Positions 9,729 through 18,697 of a stretch of DNA of 64,000 nucleotides are shown here, piece after piece. The notes below the pieces were generated by a model, which searched no databases, was not told where the DNA came from, and worked only from the letters and a program-made list of their open reading frames with translations. This DNA comes from Closterium sp. Naga37s-1 (lineage: Eukaryota; Streptophyta; Zygnematophyceae; Desmidiales; Closteriaceae): positions 372,001 through 436,000 of the forward strand of contig CANJKZ010000781.1 in NCBI GenBank assembly GCA_947471745.1. The letters are read 5' to 3'. Both the position numbers and the translations under genes were made by a program. Position 1 is the stretch's first letter. Each line of letters starts with the position of its first letter.

Positions 9729-12700
9729 GTGAGTCCTGACTGACACACGTAGCATGCCACCCACCATGGCACCCAACCCAAGGGGTGCTTGCTCGTGGTT
9801 CCCACTCTCGTCTTTCCCAACATTTTTCTCCCAATCAATTTGCGTCTCTCCTCCTGTTTCTCACGTAGTTTCTGGTTTACTGTGTGCTTACATTATAAAG
9901 TGGATGAGCAAGTGAAAGGTCGTAACGAAGAACTCTTTTTTTTTTCCAACCCACTTGCCCTGCTGCCTTTTGTACCAAAACGACCACCCATTCGCTCTGC
10001 AGGTCCGTGTGCCGGCATTAACTGCGGGTCCAGTGCTTCTTGCGGTGTGAAACGCGATGGCACTCCCGGCTGCTGGTGCGCCGTAGATAGTATGGCCTTC
10101 AACGAAACAGACAAGACGCGCTATGGTGAGTGGTGGAGAGCGAGTGAGACCCAGGCAGTGTGAGTCGATGGTATCGCCTACCTGGCTGCATATCATCTGT
10201 GACCTTTGCCGCTCCTCCCACGCATTCAATACAAGTGCCTCTAAGTCACTCTCAGCTGTTGCTTCTCAATCCGGTCGTTTTCTTTCTCCCTTCGTCGCCT
10301 TCTTCCCTCCGTTCTTCTCCTCCCTCGCCTCCCACTCACATGCATCATTTCACCCTGTTATCCCAGTGCTCTTGCTTCTCGCCGTCTTGCTTAAAACCAC
10401 CTCCTTTTCCTTCAGATCGAACCCCCTCCTCTCCTGTACTTCGGAACGTCCTTGAACTTTCCTGCAGATCCGTGTGCCAAAATGGATTGCGGGGCCAATG
10501 CTGCTTGCTCACTAGAGGGTGATAATCAAAACAGCCCTCGTGTTTGCATGTGCCTTGATGGTACTGGTTTCAACGAAACAGACAAGACATGCTACAGTGA
10601 GTGGTGGAGAGAAATGGAGCGTAGGTTTGGCATGGGAGTGAGTCGAATGTGGTATGTGGTTTATCCTTATCGGTGGGCTATTCTTTCGTGCAGTCTGAAG
10701 GAACGAGCTCCTAAGCTAGAATCAGCTATCTGTGCCCCAAGAGAACTGTTGTTTTTTCTTCCTTGGCCTTTTCCCGTCCATTATTTTTCTCCCTACCTCC
10801 TAATTCACTGAAGTGTGGGTGACTGTGTGTGTGTGTGGGTGTTTGTGCGAGTGGGGGTGAGTGTGCGTGTGGTGGTGAGTGTTCGAGTGGGGGTGCGTGT
10901 TCGAGTGGGGGTGAGTGTTCGAGTGGGGGTGAGTGTTCGAGTGGGGGTGAGTGTGCGAGTGGGGGTGAGTGTTCGAGTGGGGGTGAGTGTGCGAGTGGGG
11001 GTGAGTGTTCGAGTGGGGGTGAGTGTTCGAGTGGGGGTGAGTGTGCGAGTGGGGGTGAGTGTGCGAGTGGGTGTCACGTGTGGGTGATTTCCAGAGCCAT
11101 AACCAAGTTTTCCATTCGTCTAAGCCCATTGCCCTACTCACATTGGAACCCCCCATGACTCTCTCGCAGACCCGTGTGTTGTCTTTGGCAAGGATTGTGG
11201 CTCCGAAGCTTCCTGCTTTGCGCATGGGACCGATGCTGTGTGCCGCTGCAACACGGGTGATTACTCCTTCAACGAGACTGACAAGACGTGCTTTGGTGAG
11301 TGCTCCACTGCTGATCGGTAGACAGTATATAGCTGATCTTTCATCATACTTCTGCAGACATCGCTAAGGGGCATTCCTGCGCTGTTTTCGTCCCCTCACT
11401 CCTCCCACCTTGCTATCTGTCTGGCCTCTTCTCCTCGTCACCCTGTCCGCCTCCAACTCAACGTCTTCAAACCCCCATCATCAACACCTATGCCGGCCGG
11501 CCGCGGCATCGTTCATCACATGCCAATGCGCAAACTGCCTCAACAATCGTTCAGCTTCCGTGGTGCGGATGGCGGTGGAGCTATATGGTGGGCGCGACTT
11601 GACAAACCGTCTCACCTTCAAGACCGAGGTACCGGCGGAGCAGGCCAGCGGCACCACCGTGTGCAGCGACAACCTGAGCTCCAGCGTTGACGAGGCCAAG
11701 AAGAACGTCGTGTGGACCATCGTGTGGGATTACCCGAGGCCCTTTTAGGTGCCGGCTGGCAACGGCATGTGCAAGAGCGTGGCGCTCTACTCTCGCCGGG
11801 GCTGCACGGGCCAGGCAGGCACCACGATCGCACGTCCTGCAAGGAAGGGCCGTTTCTACCCCTCCGTGAAAAGGTGTGTGAGTGTGATGCACGGCACATA
11901 TGTGATGCGCGGCACATGTGTGATGCACGGCACATGTGTGATGCATGCCACATCGTGTGTGAGCGTGGTGCGCACCCTGTAACTTGTGAATGGAGTGCTC
12001 TTTCGTGATTCGTCCTCATTTTCTCCCCATCCGTACTTATCCCTCTCTCAGGTCTTTCAAAGTAGCAAATTCACCGCAATCAATTGGCTGTCTTATCAGT
12101 AAGTGCGTGCATGCATGGACTGACATTAGCATCACTTCAATTAAAGAAGATCTCAGAGCACGTTATCGTGGGTTTTACTCATTCTGACACGATCACAAAC
12201 ATGGAAGAGAGACGATAAGAGAGAGCAAGGCACACACCCATCCACTTCCACACATTTCTCCTTGTTGCCTCCCGTTGCCTAAAGAGTATTGCTTCTGACC
12301 AATGTCTCCAAATGCCTGGATTTTGTCCCTCTCCAATGCCCACAACAGCCACGTGCCACAAGGATTGTGGAGCTGCTGAGTGCGTTGTGAAGGACGGTCA
12401 ACAGCAGTGCCAGTGCCCCGAGGGCCTCATGTTCAACGCATCCAAGAAGCTCTGCCTTGCTCCTCCTCCTCGTACGTGCCTTGCTCCTCCTCCTCGTACG
12501 TGCCTTGCTCCTCCTCCTCGTACGTGCCTTGCTCCTCCTCCTCGTACGTGCCTTGCTCCTCCTCCTCGTACGTGCCTTGCTCCTCCTCCTCGTACGTGCC
12601 TTGCTCCTCCTCCTCGTACGTGCCTTGCTCCTCCTCCTCGTACGTGCCTTGCTCCTCCTCCTCGTACGTGCCTTGCTCCTCCTCTTCGTACGTGCCTTGC

Positions 12701-14961
12701 TCCTCCTCCTCGTACATGCCTTGCTCCTCCTCCTCGTACGTGCCTTGCTCCTCCTCTTCGTACGTGCCTTGCTCCTCCTCCTCGTACGTGCCTTGCTCCT
12801 CCTCCTCGTACGTGCCTTGCTCCTCCTCCTCGTACGTGCCTTGCTCCTCCTCCTCGTACGTGCCTTGCTCCTCCTCCTCGTACGTGCCTTGCTCCTCCTC
12901 CTCGTACGTGCCTTGCTCCTCCTCCTCGTACGTGCCTTGCTCCTCCTCCTCGTACGTGCCTTGCTCCTCCTCCTCGTACGTGCCTTGCTCCTCCTCTTCG
13001 TACGTGCCTTGCTCCTCCTCCTCGTACATGCCTTGCTCCTCCTCCTCGTACGTGCCTTGCTCCTCCTCTTCGTACGTGCCTTGCTCCTCCTCCTCGTACG
13101 TGCCTTGCTCCTCCTCCTCGTACGTGCCTTGCTCCTCCTCCTCGTACGTGCCTTGCTCCTCCTCCTCGTACGTGCCTTGCTCCTCCTCCTCGTACGTGCC
13201 TTGCTCCTCCTCCTCGTACGTGCCTTGCTCCTCCTCCTCGTACGTGCCTTGCTCCTCCTCCTCGTACGTGCCTTGCTCCTCCTCCTCGTACGTGCCTTGC
13301 TCCTCCTCCTCGTACGTGCCTTGCTCCTCCTCCTCGTACGTGCCTTGCTCCTCCTCCTCGTACGTGCCTTGCTCCTCCTCCTCGTACGTGCCTTGCTCCT
13401 CCTCCTCGTACGTGCCTTGCTCCTCCTCCTCGTACGTGCCTTGCTCCTCCTCTTCGTACGTGCCTTGCTCCTCCTCCTCGTACATGCCTTGCTCCTCCTC
13501 CTCGTACGTGCCTTGCTCCTCCTCTTCGTACGTGCCTTGCTCCTCCTCCTCGTACGTGCCTTGCTCCTCCTCCTCGTACGTGCCTTGCTCCTCCTCCTCG
13601 TACGTGCCTTGCTCCTCCTCCTCGTACGTGCCTTGCTCCTCCTCCTCGTACGTGCCTTGCTCCTCCTCCTCGTACGTGCCTTGCTCCTCCTCCTCGTACG
13701 TGCCTTGCTCCTCCTCCTCGTACGTGCCTTGCTCCTCCTCCTCGTACGTGCCTTGCTCCTCCTCCTTCGTACGTGCCTTGCTCCTCCTCCTCGTACATGC
13801 CTTGCTCCTCCTCCTCGTACGTGCCTTGCTCCTCCTCTTCGTACGTGCCTTGCTCCTCCTCCTCGTACGTGCCTTGCTCCTCCTCCTCGTACGTGCCTTG
13901 CTCCTCCTCCTCGTACGTGCCTTGCTCCTCCTCCTCGTACGTGCCTTGCTCCTCCTCCTCGTACGTGCCTTGCTCCTCCTCCTCGTACGTGCCTTGCTCC
14001 TCCTCCTCGTACGTGCCTTGCTCCTCCTCCTCGTACGTGCCTTGCTCCTCCTCCTCGTACGTGCCTTGCTCCTCCTCCTCGTACGTGCCTTGCTCCTCCT
14101 CCTCGTACGTGCCTTGCTCCTCCTCCTCGTACGTGCCTTGCTCCTCCTCCTCGTACGTGCCTTGCTCCTCCTCCTCGTACGTGCCTTGCTCCTCCTCCTC
14201 GTACGTGCCTTGCTCCTCCTCTTCGTACGTGCCTTGCTCCTCCTCCTCGTACATGCCTTGCTCCTCCTCCTCGTACGTGCCTTGCTCCTCCTCTTCGTAC
14301 GTGCCTTGCTCCTCCTCCTCGTACGTGCCTTGCTCCTCCTCCTCGTACGTGCCTTGCTCCTCCTCCTCGTACGTGCCTTGCTCCTCCTCCTCGTACGTGC
14401 CTTGCTCCTCCTCCTCGTACGTGCCTTGCTCCTCCTCCTCGTACGTGCCTTGCTCCTCCTCCTCGTACGTGCCTTGCTCCTCCTCCTCGTACGTGCCTTG
14501 CTCCTCCTCCTCGTACGTGCCTTGCTCCTCCTCCTCGTACGTGCCTTGCTCCTCCTCCTCGTACGTGCCTTGCTCCTCCTCCTCGTACGTGCCTTGCTCC
14601 TCCTCCTCGTACGTGCCTTGCTCCTCCTCCTCGTACGTGCCTTGCTCCTCCTCCTCGTACGTGCCTTGCTCTGCCATGTTCAACGCGAGTGCTGTTTGTT
14701 GCATGCTTGCCAAGAATAAAGGATCAGCCGGGAAGCTTCTCATGCTGGGGTGCTTGTGATGCTTTTGTGTCATCATCATGCCCCCTCTCCTTCCAAACCA
14801 CTCGCTCTCATTTTCCTTGCCTGCCTGCTGCACCACCTAGTCTCATGCTCTCTCCCCTCTCCCCCACCCCCAACCTCCCAACGACGCCAGCCAAGTGTAA
14901 GTCTGCCTGCACTGCTGGTACCCAGTGCACGTGGGTGGGAGGAAAGTCGGTGTGTCCGTGA
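9617..14961 (+). CDS. Secreted Cys-rich protein with EGF-like modules (multi-exon host gene)
   Basis: This is the only convincing host gene, probably an extracellular or wall-associated protein; its function is unknown. Proposed exons: 9617-9728 (signal peptide, hydrophobic core VVAAVVAISFLA, likely cut after ATHASA), 10003-10125, 10468-10596, 11170-11295, about 11369-11873, 12052-12098, 12349 to about 12475, and 14891-14961 (ends SVCP, TGA). Donors are GTGAGT, GTAAGT or GTGTGT and acceptors end in CAG. Most introns are phase 1, so the EGF-like exons are interchangeable modules. Each module has the spacing C-x4-C-x5-C...C-x-C and ends FNETDKTC or similar. The first module has Arg in place of the last Cys (KTRY). 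The exon near 11500-11873 carries a different Cys-containing domain (CANCLN, GMCKSVALY) and an in-frame TAG at 11746-11748. That may be a real stop, or the end of an unrecognised intron, since CCCTTTTAG looks like an acceptor. The start was chosen for the signal peptide and the context GTCGCCATGA. Confidence 0.7.
10841..11074 (+). repeat. 18-bp minisatellite in intron 3 of the EGF-like gene
   Basis: Thirteen consecutive 18-bp units of the form GAGTGTTCGAGTGGGGGT, alternating TTCG and TGCG variants. Eleven unit junctions create GTGAGT, identical to the real donor of the exon just upstream (10597). The array lies wholly between the third EGF-like exon and the next acceptor at 11169. Confidence 0.9.
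11884..11955 (+). repeat. Four 18-bp repeats after the fifth exon
   Basis: Four units of GTGATGCACGGCACATGT with small changes begin 10 bp after the proposed donor at 11874, inside the intron before 12052. Confidence 0.85.
12454..14671 (+). repeat. 24-bp minisatellite, 92 units, with a 32-unit super-repeat
   Basis: Ninety-two 24-bp units plus a partial one, with a single extra base near 13765. Each unit is GCCTTG, a run of four CTC/TCC-type triplets, then CGTACGT. Marker units carrying CTT in place of CTC occur in pairs 72 bp apart, each pair with an ACATG variant between. Pair starts lie at 12681, 12993, 13449, 13761 and 14218, so the spacing alternates 13 and 19 units. This is a 768-bp (32-unit) higher-order repeat. 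The array continues in frame from the fourth EGF-like exon (APPPRTCL peptide). All other frames are also open, so frame openness alone says nothing about coding. Every unit contains GTACGT, usable as a phase-1 donor up to the extra base, so the array may equally be intronic. Confidence 0.95.
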
Positions 14962-15292
14962 GTGAGCAATTGAGAGGGAGGGGGGGGGGGGGGGTGGGGG
15001 GGGGGGGGGGAGGGAGAAGGGGAGGGGGTTGATGGAGCAGATGTGCGAGCAAGTGCATGCGGTTGCTCGATGGCTAGAGACCAATTCTGCTGATGGTTGG
15101 ATTGAGTCATTCAGTGTGTGAGCTTGCTGGTTGGTTGTTGTACCATAAAGTCTGGTTTTCATTACTTAAGAATTTTGTTTAGCTTTTGATATACCATGTT
15201 TGTGTGCTGGATGTCTTGCCTTTTTGTTCACCTAATGTCCTCTCGAATCCAAGTTTTTGCTGATCCATGCAGGACCATTTATGGTACCATAT
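14962..15292 (+). other. 3' region after the EGF-like gene, with a poly-G tract
   Basis: Immediately after the stop lies a G-run broken by single T and A bases (about 14971-15013), followed by AT-richer DNA that may be 3' UTR. No clear AATAAA poly(A) signal was seen downstream of the stop. Confidence 0.5.
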
Positions 15293-15435
15293 TGTCATTT
15301 GTTAGTTTTAGGCCACACTGAGGTGCTCTTTAAAGAATACAACATTTTTTAGGGTTTCCTATTCATCTCATTCTTAGGAGAGTACAACATTCTTGCTACT
15401 GGTAGGTCATTTCATTCCGCTACGTTACTTTGACA
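15293..15435 (+). repeat. 5' LTR of degraded Copia
   Basis: 143 bp with the TG...CA ends and core of the short-LTR group, followed by TGGTACATCA as a decayed primer site. Confidence 0.65.
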
Positions 15436-15559
15436 TGGTACATCATAGGTCATTCCTTGGTCCAATACAGCCTACCTTTTTTAGACCGCATAGCTCCTAG
15501 CATTTCTGCCAGCCATAGCTAGCCAGGCAATGTTAGACAGCCAGCCAGCCGCTAGCATC

Positions 15560-15960
15560 CACGCCGTCAACCAGCTAGTAGCGTGCGTAGCAAGCAGCAG
15601 CCAGCAGCGGCAGCCACACGCACAGAGACCAGCGCGTGCAAAAGCGCACGGCCACCACGCGCAGCAGGCAGCGGCAGAAGCGCGTACGTAAACCACGTAC
15701 AGCGCACACAGCCGCACACAGCCGCACGCAGCCATGCACAACTGCGCGCAGCCGCGCCCAGCCGAACGCGACAGCGCAGCCGCCCAAAGCCGGGCAGCTG
15801 CGCATAGCCGTGCACAGCCGCACGCATCCGCGCACAGCTGTTGCACTGCCACGCACGGGCACACACAGCCGCTTTCAGCTGCCCACAGCTGCACTTGCAG
15901 CGCGCCTCATCCGTGCATGCACCGCTAGCAGTACCAGCAGTACTAGACGCCAGCGCACTA
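15560..15960 (+). repeat. GCGCACAGCCGCA-type simple repeat in a Copia leader
   Basis: Irregular 10-12 bp units combining GCACAGCCG, CGCGCAGC and ACGCAGCC. Open frames on both strands here follow from the repeat. Confidence 0.75.
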
Positions 15961-16129
15961 GCAGCACACACAGCCGCCCCACTAGTAACCGATCCTGCCC
16001 TGCCCATGCCTGCGAGCTCCCACCATTCTCCCGACATTGCTGCTCCTATTAGCGGCTGGAAGCCGCATGCTCTATTATTGCCGTAGTCTAGCGTTCAGAG
16101 TTGGTTCCTATATCACATTTCCTAGTCCG

Positions 16130-16322
16130 CCATTCCCAGCCAACAGTTCTCAGCCAACAGTTCCCAGCCAACAGTTCCTAGCCAGTCTTTCCCAGCCAAC
16201 AGTTCCTAGCTGGCCTTTCACAGCCAACAATTCCTAGCCAGCCTTACCCAGCCAACAGTTCCCAGCCAGCCTTTCTTAGCCAACAGTTTCTAGCCAGCCT
16301 TTCCCAGCCAACAGTTCCTCAC
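16130..16322 (+). repeat. 28-bp-type tandem repeat in a Copia leader
   Basis: About seven units built on CAGCCAACAGTTCC and TAGCCAGCCTTTCC. They lie just before the gag start of the degraded Copia. Confidence 0.85.
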
Positions 16323-17044
16323 CCGTGTCCTATGCCATGGCGTCCGCTAGAGTCCTACGGTTCGACGCAGAGGATCGATCGAGATATTTTAGCACCTGGC
16401 TGTTTCATGCCTAGCTGCACCTTAGGAGTTGCAGTTAGGACAACGACACTTTGTTCGCCCACACGTCGGGTGACCTGCCGGCTCCGCGTCCTGTTCGTTT
16501 CCCTGCCGAGCCCACTGAGGCGGAACGGGAGACGTTTGCTAGCGGTGCTTGGAGTCCCAGGATGCTTGGAGTCTGAGAGTCCCGCTGCTACTAGTCTTCT
16601 CTCAGTGACCTCCTCCCGCCAACCGAGGCCGTGCACTTAGTTAGGTTACGTCTGCGAAGAAGTGTTTTGACGCTATCGTTTCTTGTTACTCCACTCGTTC
16701 CGCTGACTCCCCTTGAACGCCTCCTCATGCGTTCTTCTTCCCAGACCTTGCTGCGTTTCACAATACTGCTGACCTAGTCACTCACCTGCACTCGCTTGAC
16801 ACTAGCTACTGGGCTGCCTGTTCTGACACCCACCCACCTATGTTTACCAACCTCTACTTTATCGTGACGTGCCTCCCTGACCGTCTCTCGTATGCACATG
16901 TCGCGCTTCTTAGGAAGCACCCCATTGAGCTTACCATCAAACCCATTGCGAACACTCTCAATGAGATCGAGGTTAAGCTTCCGCTCCGTTGCCTTAGCCA
17001 CCGCCGTACTATTTCGCCATCTCTTTGAGACGTGTGATGTGCCC

Positions 17045-17966
17045 TGTCAAAAACACAAACGAGAATGAATTGACTAACAACAGGATGGGTACAAGTACTA
17101 ACCCTAATTGGGTTGTACCCCATATGGGCTACCCCACTATAGCCTACACATCACAAACAATATAATAGTTTGACACACCCCCATAGGCAAAGTGGGGGAG
17201 AACAAGGGGTCACAAGACCAGTCAAGAAAATGCAACGCAAGCTCAGGGTGGATCACGAAGTCACCACACACTCTGAGCAACACCAAATAGCCACAAGGCC
17301 AATTCACATGCAGGTTTATAATAGAGCAAGCAGTATGATGACAGCCTAGCAACCAGAAACATGCAGGTTTATATATCAAAGTCCTCGACAAGATCAAGAG
17401 ATAAGCAGTGTTGGCCCGTATGGCCACGTACAAAAGGCGAAGCTGAGAACGCTGCTGCAACACTCGTGCGGCAAAGGAATAAGTGCAAAGTGCTACGTTC
17501 TGCTTGCAAGTCTGACCAAGTAGCGCAGCACCCTCCTAGCAGCCCGCCAGTGTGCAGGGTGGTGTCTCTCGTGCGCAACGGAACCAGTCCGGATGCTGAG
17601 AGGGTACGGCAGGTACTTTAGTTCGAACTGCCTGTCCTCAAGGACGTCATAGCCAAGGGCAAACTCACCCCCGACGGACGGAGGACACGAAGACGCAGAA
17701 ACGAGACCAGCAAGGTAGGCACGGCGGCAAGTAGCGGCAGGGCAGCAGCGCGATAGCGTACTGGGTAGGGCGGGAACGGAACTAACGGTGGGCCCTAAAC
17801 GAATGGTCCTACGGATGGACCTGCTCTAATACCATGTCAGAATACTAAGCGAGGATTGAATGCATTGAACAGAAAGGTGGTTCTAGTACTAACCCTGATT
17901 GGGCTGTACCCCATATGGGCTACCCCACTACAGCCTACATAACACAAACAATATAATAGTTTGACA
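17045..17966 (-). mobile_element. Internally deleted Copia derivative of the short-LTR group
   Basis: Two LTRs (17045-17175 and 17835-17966, 131-132 bp) enclose only about 660 bp. In element sense the primer site TGGTATTAGAGC follows the 5' LTR, and the polypurine tract CCCCCACTTTGCCTATGGGGG precedes the 3' LTR. The interior keeps the RNase H end (LQQRSQLRLLYVA) and short pieces of the pol linker and leader found in the coding relatives. It is a deletion derivative with no complete protein. The flanks do not show matching 5-bp duplications, so the locus was probably rearranged. The LTRs differ at a number of sites; moderately old. Confidence 0.8.
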
Positions 17967-18556
17967 CGTCCAGATGGCCGCCGCTCCCTGTTGGTTCCCA
18001 AAAGGGCTGCCACCTTGGAACATGATGCGGCCGTTGAAACACAGAAGCTCCTGCCCCGCCTCCCACCCGTTGCTCGGCGCTGGAAGGTCGGCGTATGGCG
18101 ATTCCCAGAAGACCTCCACCACAGCTATCCATCTCTGGCTTCCCCTATCCCAGTGTTTACCCGCATACGCCACCTTCTCCGCGAGCCACCTCTTTGTGGC
18201 GTATGTCTTCGTCAATAGATTCCCCACCATTCGGATCGCCAAGCTGTCCAGCCGGGCCTTCGGGTCCACCAGTCCCAGACCCCCCTCCTTCTTTGGCAGC
18301 CAGGCTAGCTCTCCGCTCCAGAGGACGAAGAGCTTATCCGCCGTCACCTACCTTTTGGAGACATAGTTATCGCACGTCTTCCGGATCTTGGCCCACAGCT
18401 CCTCCGGCGGCAGATAAATCTGCGCTTGGAAAAGGAAAATCGGCATAATGTAGCTGTTGATGAATGTGAATCGTGCCGCTGTCAGCAGATGCTGGTTTTC
18501 CCAATTCACTAGCTCCCCTTTTCCCCTTTCCTACGCCTTCTCCTAGGACGGCGCAG
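17967..18556 (-). pseudogene. LINE (non-LTR retrotransposon) reverse transcriptase, C-terminal part
   Basis: On the minus strand the text reads like the region after the RT domain of plant-type LINEs: LVNWENQHLLTAARFTFINS, then LWSGELAWLPKKEGGLGLVD and WLAEKVAYAGKHW. A stop interrupts it near 18350 (before TADKLFVLW). Its 3' end is cut at 17966 by the LTR of the deleted Copia. At the other side it abuts a degraded Copia (18557-24804), beyond which an earlier part of a LINE on the same strand appears. The RT core between the two parts is missing. Confidence 0.75.
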
Positions 18557-18697
18557 CAACACCACAGCTGTCCCCTGCAGCTCGATGAAGCTCGTCGAGC
18601 AACTCTCCCACTGTGAACGATGCTTCACCCGTACATCCGACCAAGTCGTTAGCGTCGCCCAAGCGAGGGCGGAGCCAACATTCCACTCCCATTAACA
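18557..18697 (-). repeat. 3' terminal repeat of degraded Copia
   Basis: About 141 bp similar to 24659-24804. In element sense it begins TGTTAATGGG just after a purine tract (GCGGCAGGGGAG). The distal boundary is uncertain. Confidence 0.65.

Larger units (their letters stand above)
15293..17044 (+). mobile_element. Degraded Copia of the short-LTR group: 5' LTR, leader and gag
   Basis: A 143-bp LTR-like sequence (15293-15435; TGTCATTTG...CTTTGACA) with the core GAGGTGCTC, AATACAAC and TTAGGGTTTCC is followed by a weakened primer site at 15436. Then comes a repeat-rich leader (about 15560-16330). The gag remnant starts MASARVLRFDAEDR near 16335 and shows THPPMF and ELTIKPI-like blocks near 16820-16950, matching gag of the Copias on the other strand. 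Pol and the 3' end are absent; the copy stops where the next element begins. Heavily broken and old. Confidence 0.75.

Noticed and set aside
10805-11225. His/Thr/Pro-rich minus-strand frames and VRVGVS plus-strand frame
   Set aside because: They come from the 18-bp intronic minisatellite.
12454-14671. CRISPR array
   Set aside because: Direct repeats without spacers in a eukaryotic gene; it is a minisatellite.
12312-14961. Four or more giant open frames (780-834 codons) across the 24-bp array on both strands, including one of EEEEQGTY repeats on the minus strand
   Set aside because: A 24-bp unit without stop codons keeps every frame open. Only the frame continuing from the EGF-like exon has any support, and even that may be intronic.
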